From: Triticum aestivum
Lineage: Eukaryota; Streptophyta; Magnoliopsida; Poales; Poaceae
Length of the DNA: 64,000 nt
Reading direction: 5' to 3'
Assembly (NCBI RefSeq): GCF_018294505.1
Contig: NC_057813.1
Span: forward strand, 112,105,191-112,169,190
Position numbers and translations under genes: made by a program. The notes under the pieces are model-generated. The model worked only from the letters and a program-made list of their open reading frames with translations, was not told the origin of the DNA and did no database searches. This document shows, in pieces, positions 55,847 through 64,000 of this stretch; position 1 is the stretch's first letter; each line of letters starts with the position of its first letter.

Positions 55847-56101
55847 CTAAACTACCATCACATAGAAGAGAGTTGCGGTCATCACGATGAGCATCATCAC
55901 GATGAAACTCGTCTTCATCCGGTTCCTCCAACGCTCCCTCCCCTCTCCCGCTAGATAGCGGGCGTATCTAGATTCGGCCTCGGCCCTAGTGGTGTACCCT
56001 TTGTAACTGTTACCGCTGAATCGGTGAACCTGTCTCCGACACTCCTCCCAGTCATCATAGACTCCGGGAACCTTACCCTTGTACACGACATACGTCGTCA
56101 T
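55847..56101 (-). CDS. RNase H1 N-terminal (viroplasmin-like) domain with membrane anchor
   Basis: 84 codons from ATG 56101. Residues 3-47 fit the caulimovirus viroplasmin/RNase H1 N-terminal fold (PF01693-type): YVVYKGKVPGVYDDWEECRR, FSGNSYKGY and a final TTRAEAESRY. In RNase H1 this fold binds RNA/DNA hybrids, but no RNase H catalytic domain follows. Residues about 64-84 are hydrophobic (FIVMMLIVMTATLFYVMVV), predicting a C-terminal membrane anchor. It lies inside the CACTA element between its left end and ORF2, on the same strand. Frame intact; role in the element unknown. Confidence 0.7.
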   Translation of the reverse strand: MTTYVVYKGKVPGVYDDWEECRRQVHRFSGNSYKGYTTRAEAESRYARYLAGEGRERWRNRMKTSFIVMMLIVMTATLFYVMVV

Positions 56102-56322
56102 CACTATGCACTAGCCAAATGAAACGTTAGTACCAATTCACAGACAATACATAAGCAATATATAATTATGCAACAGAACGATCGGAAGAGAAAAGCAAGA
56201 CATTAATAGCATCGATTACATCTAAGTTGAACGACTCTCAAAACCAAAGAGACATACTACAAGTTCGTTAAAGTTTAATTACAACATGAGCCAATCGATG
56301 TTTCAGAACTAGACAACTCGAC

Positions 56323-59300
56323 TCAAGGGACTGGAGCATGGATGAAGCCGCCGTCTATCGTGGGAGTCATGAAAGAACGGGCGTTGTCATCCTGTATTTG
56401 TAGCATTGTGTCGATGTTACTGTTGGACGGTTGATTTCTGAGGTAGAACTGCCCCGAGGTACGAAGGACATCTTGATGGATGATTTCCGCAAACTCCGAC
56501 TGGATGCAAAAGAATTCTTGTCGGAGGTCCGCGTCCTGGATTGCCGACACGCTCGCGGCCCAATCTTGGAGTTTACTCGGTAGCAGAAGTTGATGATGGT
56601 CCCGTACGATCGCCCGCATGTGATGGATGGCGTAGTATGCACCCTTCTGACCGCCAGGCGGCTGCTTGACGCAGCAGAACATCGTATTGTGGGAGAACAC
56701 GTGCTTGCCGTACTTACGAATAGGCCTGGTGAAGGTGCCTCCAGATTGGGCGTAGCCGGGGAGAACATCATCAAGAACCTTCTTGACATTTGTGTAGTCT
56801 ACGTTCGACTGACGGTCCGGGTCGAAATACGTGGCCATGGAATATTTGGGGCTTAGGAGGATGAGCGTGCAACGTGTGTCACTGCAGAAAACACGGAATG
56901 TTAAAAGAAAAACGATCGAAAAGTAAGAATTCATATGTTACGGGCCGGTTGAGGGGAGGACTTACTCGGGAAAGTAAGGCACGAGGAAGTTATCCTTATC
57001 TTGGTTTGCCAGAATGACGCCTTCGAGGTAAGAACTCGCGACTTGCCGGTCCCCAGCGCTGCCCAAGATCTTGGCACGCATGTAGAAGGGGTCGACTATC
57101 ACGATGTCTGGGGTCTTGTCGCGAATGATCCGCATCTCCATACTCAGCGAAAATAGCCGAACGAAGGTGTAGTGCAGCGGATGAAGGTTAAACATAGCAA
57201 AGATGTCATCAAACCGCAGGACAATCGTACCCCCGATGTCGCCATCCACAAAGCCCTTGCCCTCTGGCACCTTGGCCACGAAAACCGGGTATGCCACATC
57301 CTTCTCTCTGAGACGCCGCTTCTCCAAAGAAAGAACACTGTCGTGCAGACTCCGCATAGCACCGGTTGCAGCATTGAGCATATTTGGTGGTAGCATCGCC
57401 CTACCCGCCACATGCACCCTCCTCGAGATATCCTGCGGTGAAGGTGGCCCGTCCTGAGCACGGATCGTACTCGGTGCCGGCTGGCTCGCACCCTTCTTAG
57501 TCTTTCTTTTGTGTGCCTTCTTCTTCTCCTGTAATGGGACCGAGTTCTGCTCACAGACCGCCTTCTTGAGTGTGTTGGGGCTGATAATATTTTGCACCTC
57601 GCCTATCTGAGGCTCGGTGAAGTCGGCAGCTGGAGGCGTCTCCTGAGAGCTGAACGCCAGACGGCGCCTGTTGCAACTTGGCTTCTCCGCGGTACGAGCT
57701 AGATCGCACACGTCTTTTGTTGGGTTTGGTTCTTGAGAAGGAGGCCCCATGAAGTCGCCATCGTACCCATGCTCGGCAAAGTACTGATCGACGTTGCCAA
57801 ATGTATCATCGTCGTCGTCGTCGTCGTTCTGATCCTGTGCCATATGCATGTTTGGATCCAGTGGCATAGGGATGTCCGGCACCGTTACGGCGGTCTTGCC
57901 ATGGGGCCGACTTGGCGCCGGCACGACTGGCGGTGTTGTCTTTGGGGTGGTGTCCCCCGCCCCCAAACGAATCTGGCTCTTCGGCCAAAGCAGGGGCCAG
58001 CTCAGGCAGGCGCTGAGGGTCATCACGTCATCATCGTCGGCCCCGACGGGTCGAATCGGAGGTAACAAGTCGTCGCAGCCTGGCAGCACCCGAACCAGGT
58101 GAACCCTAAACAAGTTGGGTGGCATCTGGGTACCGTGGAACAAGGGGTTGCCCGGTTGAACGATTTTGCCCTTGGCGACATCGACCAACTCGTTGTTCAC
58201 GAAGTGGAGGAGAGTGCACGGAACGTCGGCGGCGCCCTGCGAAAACATGTAGGGCGTCAGGGATGCCCAGTCAAAGGCAAGGAGATGAAGTCCTCGGCCG
58301 AGAGAGGCTTAATTAGTTACCGTGATGATGGCATCGAGCTCGGCTAATGTTGAGGCACCGCCAACGGCGGGCGTGCAGTTGACGGAGCGGCCGCTTGCTG
58401 AAGAGGTGCCGGCCGGCGTACACCCGGGTGCATTAAGCTCCCGTGCCGACGTCGGAGACACCAATGCCGCCTCCGCCGGAGGCACCAATGGCCCCGCCAT
58501 CGCATTATGCGAGTTGCTGGCCGTGAAGCTAGGAATCGGGGGCGGCCCCTGTTGGCCGCCCGCAATCCACGCACTCAACCCCGAGATCAAGGTAGGCACA
58601 AGGGCGGTGATCGTCGCTCCGAGTCATTGTTCCACTTGCTCTTGGACAATCTCCGGAATCCGCGCCACCTGTGCCTTGAGTTCTTGAACCTCTCGCGCCT
58701 GGCTTTCCGAGCTGGTCTTTTTCTCCTTCCGCACACCAGCGGTATAGTATGACCCCCATTTTGTCGACAAGCCTTTGCCGGCCACACGACCAGCTGACGT
58801 CGGCTTACTGAGCTTATCCTTGTTCTTCATTATATTCAACCCCCTATTTAGAGTGGTGTCCCAAGGGTTGCTCTGAGTCGACCCCGCGCTACTGCTTTCA
58901 GTCGCCTGCGGAAGGAATGTGAACCATTTAGAAATTCGGCTTCATTAATTAGAATGCAACCATATGGAGCTAATTACGCGGGGGTGTATTCCTTACCAGA
59001 ACAAGCTCAAGCTGCCTGGTCTTCGGATCGGGGGTAAGCTCCTTTGTTTTCGGGTCCTTCTTGTACCGGGCCCTGACAAAGTTCCTGGTCTGCTTGTCAC
59101 CGTATTTATCGAAGAGGGGCGGTAGGCCTTGCTCGGCACGATGCGCCTCCTCCTTGTCCCATATAGGCTCCGCCACTCTGTAACCGCCGGGACCGAGTGT
59201 GTGTTCCCCTATGTTCAGCTCCCGCATTTGTTTCCCCCACTCACTTGATTGGGAGCTTGCAGTGCTCGAGCAATTGATCTTGAAGTCGTTGTAGTCATCT

Positions 59301-59926
59301 TCGGTGATCGAAGGATTTTTCTCCTTGATCTTCTCATAACTCTCACCTTTCTCGATCATTCTCTTCACATTGCTTTTCCAAGTAGACACGGCCTTGCTCA
59401 TCTTCGTGAGGGCAGCATTGTTCACTTTATTCCCTTTGAGGCTTGTGTTTTCAAATTCAGCGGGGAACTTGTATCGTTCGTGCAGCTTCGTGAAGAGGAG
59501 GTGGCGCAAATTCCCCCGGTCAGGATGCCTCAGGTTCTCGGTGTTGATCGAGACGGTGCTCCAGACAATGCACCCGAGCTGAAGCGAGTACCCCTTGACT
59601 ATTCGTTCGGGCGCCGTTGGATTCCCGTTGGAGTCCACTTCAGTAACTTCCTCCTTGAGGGTGCGGAGCACGATCGGGCGCCGGTCCTTCCATTGCCTCT
59701 TCGGCTGGCTGCTATCTGTGCGTGCGCCGCCATCATCAGTGGTGGCATCCTCGGCGGCACCATCAGTGGTGGCATCAGTGTGGTCATCCTCGGCGGCACC
59801 ATCCGTGGTCTCAGGATCGGTGGGGAAGGCGGCGGCCTCATACAAGTGAGGTTGTTCCTCCATCTCCTGGGACAGCTCCCAGAATGCCATGCCGCCCGAA
59901 CCCCCGGCCTCATTGTTGTGGGCCAT
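56323..59926 (-). pseudogene. CACTA ORF2-type gene with degenerate Ulp1-like domain (one nonsense codon)
   Basis: Four exons with matching phases: 59926-58997, 58905-58321, 58236-56966 and 56881-56323, about 1114 codons. Exon 1 is acidic at the start and has a conserved block (GNLRHLLFTKLHERYKFP, then RARYKKDPKTKEL), like plant En/Spm ORF2 or transposase_24 proteins. Exon 2 adds a coiled coil (EVQELKAQVARIPEIVQEQVEQ) interrupted by TGA at 58624-58626, probably CGA changed to TGA. Exons 3 and 4 form a C48/Ulp1-like fold: VIVDPFYMRAKIL, LILLSPKYSMATYFDPD and CVKQPPGGQKGAYYAIHHMR. The His-Trp of the catalytic motif is Arg-Cys and the catalytic Cys is absent (KGAYYA), so it is not a working protease. 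Start chosen at MAHNN after a T/A-rich leader. Confidence 0.75.
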
Positions 59927-59989
59927 GTTTCTCTCTAAATAGAAACAAAGTTTGGTCAAAAAGTTGGTTATTGTCAAGGAACAAGATCA

Positions 59990-60215
59990 TGGTCTCATCA
60001 TTTAGGGTTTGTCGACACCGAGGCATCCTAAAATCTAAGCTTTTATCATTGAGGGTTTTTCGACGCCAAGGCACCCTAAAAGCCTAACTTTTCATCATTT
60101 CGGTTTTTATCGACACCGAGGCACCCTAAAAGCCATGCATTAGTCACAAGTACGCCGGGGCACTTGATCCTACTTAATTAACTACTAAGATACCCCAGCC
60201 CATGCATTAGTCACA
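59990..60215. repeat. upstream repeats of the CACTA gene
   Basis: TCGACACCGAGGCA(T/C)CCTAAAA or TCGACGCCAAGGCACCCTAA occurs three times at about 60011, 60060 and 60110. GCATTAGTCACAAGTAC occurs twice at 60138 and 60204. They precede the ORF2 start on the minus strand and may be promoter repeats. Confidence 0.7.
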
Positions 60216-60223
60216 AGTACCCC

Positions 60224-60302
60224 ATATGTCCTATTTTTAGCAAAGTCATGCTAAAATTCACGGAAAATTTCAGCATGACCTTTGCTGAAAATAGGACATA
60301 TG
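60224..60302. other. strong hairpin
   Basis: ATATGTCCTATTTTTAGCAAAG with TCATGCTAAAATT is inverted by AATTTCAGCATGA and CTTTGCTGAAAATAGGACATAT, arms of about 35 bases with a loop of about 9. A second small inverted pair (TTTGCTGGAA / TTCCAGCAAA) follows at 60313-60346. Confidence 0.75.
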
Positions 60303-60479
60303 GAGTACCCGAATTTGCTGGAACGGAAGTTAATCGACATTCCAGCAAACTCAAGGGCCTCTCGGGTGGACAAGGCAAAAAAGGCCTCCATCACAACATG
60401 GAAAATACATTGGCATGTGGACTGGAATGTGGCTTCATTTAACAACAACAGTTTCACACAGAAAACAGAGCTGAATTCA

Positions 60480-60620
60480 TTGAGATATTTGCATTGCTAG
60501 CTACATTTCAGTGCCAAATTTCACCAATTTAAGCAAAACTACCGTTTAGCTAGCTACAGTTCAGTGCCATATTTCACTGGATTAAAATAAGCACATACAC
60601 ATAACTGACAGCACACATAC
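60480..60620. repeat. short direct repeat
   Basis: TAGCTACA(T/G)TTCAGTGCCA followed by (A/T)ATTTCAC occurs at about 60498 and 60550. Confidence 0.7.
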
Positions 60621-61082
60621 ACATCACTGATTTAACAAAATTTGCACACAACTCAGTAGCACTTCATCATCATATAAAGTATATTAGCAGCAGTACAAAT
60701 AAAGAGACATGATCAAAGTACTTCATAATAAACCCAAGCAACTTCATAATAAATCACTAGTCCTACTTATTGATGGTTTCTAAATCATTTATTTGATCGA
60801 TAACAAATAGCCTTGTCCTGCACAAAATCTTTGTCCTCAGCTGTAAACTGAACTATTGTCAGGTCATGTTGTCAGGTCATGTTGAATGTAAAATAGGACC
60901 TTGCTGTGTTTGGGACCAAATTGTTATTTGGCTATTCTAGCTGGCTTTTTTTAGCGAATTGTAACTTGTGTGAAGCTGAAACAAAGTTAACTTACATGCT
61001 CCTATATGCTCAGCTGAATTATTATAACATGTCTATCCAGTTTGCAGTTATTCTTACAATGTTATCTTGGCATATTTTGCAG

Positions 61083-62227
61083 AAAGGTACCAAGAGGGTG
61101 CAATTTGTCAGGAACTTGATTAGGGAGGTTGCTGGATTCGCTCCCTATGAGAAACGTATCACTGAGCTTCTTAAGGTTGGAAAGGACAAGCGTGCACTCA
61201 AGGTCGCCAAGAGAAAGCTTGGTACTCACAAGAGAGCAAAGAAGAAGAGAGAGGAGATGTCAAGTGTCCTTAGGAAGATGAGGTGTGTAACCACTCTGAC
61301 TCACCATTTATATTATGAACATTATTTTTCTGACCATGTTCATTAGGTTTTGCTTGATTGAATTACAGATGATTGTATGATTATAAGAGTCACACCTGTG
61401 TGCGGGATGGTCTCAAGTCAAGTTAACAATATCTGCCAAAACCTAATACAAATGAATCATATGAATAAAAATGATTGATGCAGAATCCAAAATGGCAACT
61501 GGCATACATCGCTGGAACCAATTGTGCATATATGGTAATTATGAGTTTTACTTTGTAGATAATTATATACTGAATTAGAGTTGCGTTTATCTCCAAATAC
61601 AGCAGCTATATTCATTAAGTTTCCATCTATCTAATGGGGGCTCTTCCTCTTGTTCTCATTATTTCTCATTCTTCTACACTATTCTTCCCTTTTTTGTTTG
61701 AAGAAAAGAGATCCCTACATACTCATGACAATGAAACTTATCACAGAACATGATCATTAGCAGTTACATTGGACGAACTCTTGCCCCTCTAGGTTCCATC
61801 TTTTCGAAAATAGAACAACACAAAATGCACCAACCTGTGGTGACAAGCCAAGGTTCAGAGCAATATATAGGCCACTAAAATCAGTCTAAACGTGACAAGC
61901 GAAGGGAAATTAACATAGTACGGAGTGGTTAAACTGTCACCGGTGCGCAAAATAGAGCAAAGATAGATTCTTCTAAAGTAAGAGATAAATCCAACAGTTT
62001 GTTTGCTTCCTGTTAGCGCAACGTCAGGTCAATATTAGCTCTATGTTCATGATAATTTCAGCTGTCTATAGAGATGGTTTGGGAATTTCAACTAGGTTGC
62101 TATATTTGACCAAATTATACAGTGACATTTGTCTGACTGCCAACAAACATGAAAAACCAACAACATAGATCCGAGGTGGGGCAAAATGGCAACTGGTGGT
62201 GGTGGTGCTGGTGACAAGAAGAAATAG
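61083..62227 (+). pseudogene. RPL36: 5'-truncated copy of ribosomal protein eL36
   Basis: Exon 61083-61282 follows a TTTTGCAG acceptor and encodes the eL36 core: [60 protein letters not shown]. It ends with AG and GTGTGT. A last exon at 62176-62227 joins in frame through CGAG and gives WGKMATGGGGAGDKKK and a stop, like the Gly/Lys tail of eL36. The exons for the first 35 or so residues (the MAP...NKGHVVT part) are absent upstream. It lies on the plus strand inside the minus-strand CACTA element, flanked by its repeats, so it is most likely a captured gene piece with introns retained. The core frame has no stop. Confidence 0.8.
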
Positions 62228-62241
62228 AGATGGGGCTCACG

Positions 62242-63189
62242 NNNNNNNNNNNNNNNNNNNNNNNNNNNNNNNNNNNNNNNNNNNNNNNNNNNNNNNNNNN
62301 NNNNNNNNNNNNNNNNNNNNNNNNNNNNNNNNNNNNNNNNNNNNNNNNNNNNNNNNNNNNNNNNNNNNNNNNNNNNNNNNNNNNNNNNNNNNNNNNNNNN
62401 NNNNNNNNNNNNNNNNNNNNNNNNNNNNNNNNNNNNNNNNNNNNNNNNNNNNNNNNNNNNNNNNNNNNNNNNNNNNNNNNNNNNNNNNNNNNNNNNNNNN
62501 NNNNNNNNNNNNNNNNNNNNNNNNNNNNNNNNNNNNNNNNNNNNNNNNNNNNNNNNNNNNNNNNNNNNNNNNNNNNNNNNNNNNNNNNNNNNNNNNNNNN
62601 NNNNNNNNNNNNNNNNNNNNNNNNNNNNNNNNNNNNNNNNNNNNNNNNNNNNNNNNNNNNNNNNNNNNNNNNNNNNNNNNNNNNNNNNNNNNNNNNNNNN
62701 NNNNNNNNNNNNNNNNNNNNNNNNNNNNNNNNNNNNNNNNNNNNNNNNNNNNNNNNNNNNNNNNNNNNNNNNNNNNNNNNNNNNNNNNNNNNNNNNNNNN
62801 NNNNNNNNNNNNNNNNNNNNNNNNNNNNNNNNNNNNNNNNNNNNNNNNNNNNNNNNNNNNNNNNNNNNNNNNNNNNNNNNNNNNNNNNNNNNNNNNNNNN
62901 NNNNNNNNNNNNNNNNNNNNNNNNNNNNNNNNNNNNNNNNNNNNNNNNNNNNNNNNNNNNNNNNNNNNNNNNNNNNNNNNNNNNNNNNNNNNNNNNNNNN
63001 NNNNNNNNNNNNNNNNNNNNNNNNNNNNNNNNNNNNNNNNNNNNNNNNNNNNNNNNNNNNNNNNNNNNNNNNNNNNNNNNNNNNNNNNNNNNNNNNNNNN
63101 NNNNNNNNNNNNNNNNNNNNNNNNNNNNNNNNNNNNNNNNNNNNNNNNNNNNNNNNNNNNNNNNNNNNNNNNNNNNNNNNNNNNNNNNN
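62242..63189. other. assembly gap (948 N)
   Basis: Run of N just after the eL36 copy. It may hide element sequence. Confidence 1.
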
Positions 63190-63420
63190 GCGAGCGCCCC
63201 CTCTTCCTCCTCCTTCTCCGTGGGGAAAGCGGCGGGGCGGCGGCGTCGGGAGAGGAGAGGGCGGCGTCGCGGCGTCTCACGGCGTCGGGGCGGCGTCGCG
63301 GCGTCGGGGCGGCGTCGAGGCGGCGGGGCAGCGGCGTCGGGAGAGGAGAGGAGAGGGGAAGGGGATCGAGGGCGAGGGCGAGAAGGGGATCGAGGGCCGG
63401 GGAGGAAAAATATGGATGGG
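63190..63420. repeat. GC-rich CGGCGTCGxGG tract
   Basis: Units of CGGCGTCG(G/C)GG repeat over about 150 bases. All frames on both strands are open across it, so I do not call a gene. Confidence 0.6.
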
Positions 63421-63425
63421 GGCAC

Positions 63426-63508
63426 AATACTAATGGCGCACCAACCCCCGGTGCGCCATAAGTATATCCACACTAATGGCGCACCTCACCCTGGTGCGCC
63501 ATTAGTAT
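63426..63508. repeat. subterminal palindromes of the CACTA element, right cluster
   Basis: Two hairpin pairs ACTAATGGCGCACC...GGTGCGCCAT(T)A, identical in kind to those at 55226-55571. They indicate that the right terminus should be close, yet it is not found up to 64000. Confidence 0.85.
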
Positions 63509-63567
63509 TTTTTTTTGATTTCTGCTCGAGCCAACAGGTTATCTCCCACCTGACCTGATCCACACCA

Positions 63568-63650
63568 AGTCCCCTCTACTAGCTCGACTGGTCAGTAGCC
63601 AGTTCTCACACCAGGAGGTCCTGGGTTCGACTCCCAGGCTCCACAATTTT
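63568..63650 (+). other. tRNA-like sequence (SINE head or tRNA relic)
   Basis: TAGCTCGACTGGTCAGTAGC resembles an A box and GGTCCTGGGTTCGACTCCC a B box. CTGGG-TTCGACT-CCCAG forms a perfect T arm. A run of T follows, as at a pol III stop. No complete cloverleaf can be drawn, so it is not called a tRNA gene. Confidence 0.45.
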
Positions 63651-64000
63651 TTTTATCATGTAAAAAGCTGTTTGATACTTATTTTTTTTATAAGACGGTG
63701 CGCGGGGTGCGGGGGGTCGGCGGCGGTGGTTGGGTAGGGGAATCGAGGGTGCGGTGGGTCGGCGGCGGCGGCCGGTGGACTTGGGGGTGCTCGGCGCCGA
63801 GGGGGACCGGATCTGGCGAGGTGGGATAGCGGTCGAGATGGAGGGGGATCGAGGTGGGCTCCACAAATTTTTTTTTAGCATTTAAAAAGCTGTTTCATAC
63901 TTATTTGTGTTTAAATATGTTCAAACTTGTTTAAATAATAACAGTAATATTTTTTTATAAGACAGTAGCACTTAAAAAGCTGTTTGATACTAATTTTTTT
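63640..64000. repeat. AT-rich direct repeat, three copies
   Basis: The unit GGCTCCACAA(A)TTTTTTTT...AAAAAGCTGTTT(G/C)ATACT starts at 63634 and 63857, and its end part recurs at 63972. GC-rich sequence (63700-63850) lies between the first two. Confidence 0.7.

Larger units (their letters stand above)
55209..64000 (-). mobile_element. CACTA element, left end to window edge
   Basis: CACTACTAGAAATACC at 55209 after AGT is a CACTA terminus. The subterminal palindromes at 55226-55571 recur at 63426-63508, near the other end. Genes inside run on the minus strand (55847-56101, 56323-59926). The transposase (TNPD-type) gene is not seen; it may lie in the gap 62242-63189 or beyond 64000. The opposite terminus is not found in the window. 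Confidence 0.75.

Noticed and set aside
60906..61346. 146-codon plus frame starting at 60906
   Set aside because: Its first part is intron sequence before the eL36 exon; only 61083-61282 has coding character.
62115..63558. Frames of more than 400 codons across 62.1-63.5 kb
   Set aside because: Most of their length is the N gap, and the rest is a GC-rich repeat open in all frames.
63568..63650. Functional tRNA gene
   Set aside because: A perfect T arm and a plausible A box exist, but I could not draw an acceptor stem or a full cloverleaf.
1..64000. CRISPR array
   Set aside because: Direct repeats present are tandem or transposon-type without regular unique spacers, and the DNA is a plant nuclear genome.

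Overview
The window is nuclear DNA of a wheat-type grass (Triticum/Aegilops lineage, Triticeae). I infer this from many Stowaway MITEs with CTCCCTCCGT ends, a gypsy element of the Tat lineage with the antisense ORF known from grasses, CACTA ends with CACTAC(A/T)AGAAA-type termini, Helitron ends, and split GT-AG genes in AT-rich surroundings. Nothing looks bacterial or organellar. Three assembly gaps (20122-20375, 23164-23448, 62242-63189) hide sequence.

Layout. 0-5.4 kb: the 3' end of an unknown plus-strand gene, a probable two-exon unknown gene on the minus strand, and an intact 234-codon coiled-coil ORF (2965-3669, minus). The presumed 5' leader of that ORF is split by a 1.54 kb solo LTR (3685-5226) and then by a complete 9.95 kb gypsy retrotransposon (5368-15313, 482 bp LTRs, target duplication ACGAC). 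The retrotransposon carries gag-protease-RT-RNase H-integrase on the minus strand, all broken by stops or frameshifts, and a multi-exon antisense gene on the plus strand. 15.3-23.6 kb: repeats, including two diverged direct copies of a roughly 2.5 kb segment (about 16.3-18.6 and 20.9-23.5 kb). 23.6-39.7 kb: a cluster of related coiled-coil protein genes. Gene A is on the plus strand, pseudogene B on the plus strand, gene C on the minus strand, and a promoter plus first-exon copy lies inverted at 33-34 kb. A hAT-like fragment, a CACTA end, several Helitron ends and an AP2/ERF-like ORF are inserted among them. 42.4-43.2 kb: an intact single-exon 3'-5' exonuclease-like gene lacking one catalytic residue. 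44.1-47 kb: a CACTA end and minisatellites. 47.9-48.4 kb: a broken single-exon gene with a good TATA box. 50-52.6 kb: a minus-strand multi-exon gene or pseudogene built from repeated exon modules, with a tail resembling REM/B3 proteins. 55.2 kb to the window end: a CACTA element, open to the right. It carries a four-exon ORF2-type gene with a degenerate Ulp1-like protease, a small RNase H1 N-terminal (viroplasmin-like) membrane protein, and a captured 5'-truncated copy of ribosomal protein eL36.

Few genes look functional. The best candidates are the coiled-coil ORF at 2965-3669, the exonuclease-like gene at 42439-43161, the AP2-like ORF at 38091-38639 and the viroplasmin-like ORF at 55847-56101. 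The most unusual material is the coiled-coil gene cluster, the exon-module gene, the double-ended Helitron palindrome at 35.1-35.6 kb, and the CACTA with captured domains. All family names come from recalled motifs, not from searches.
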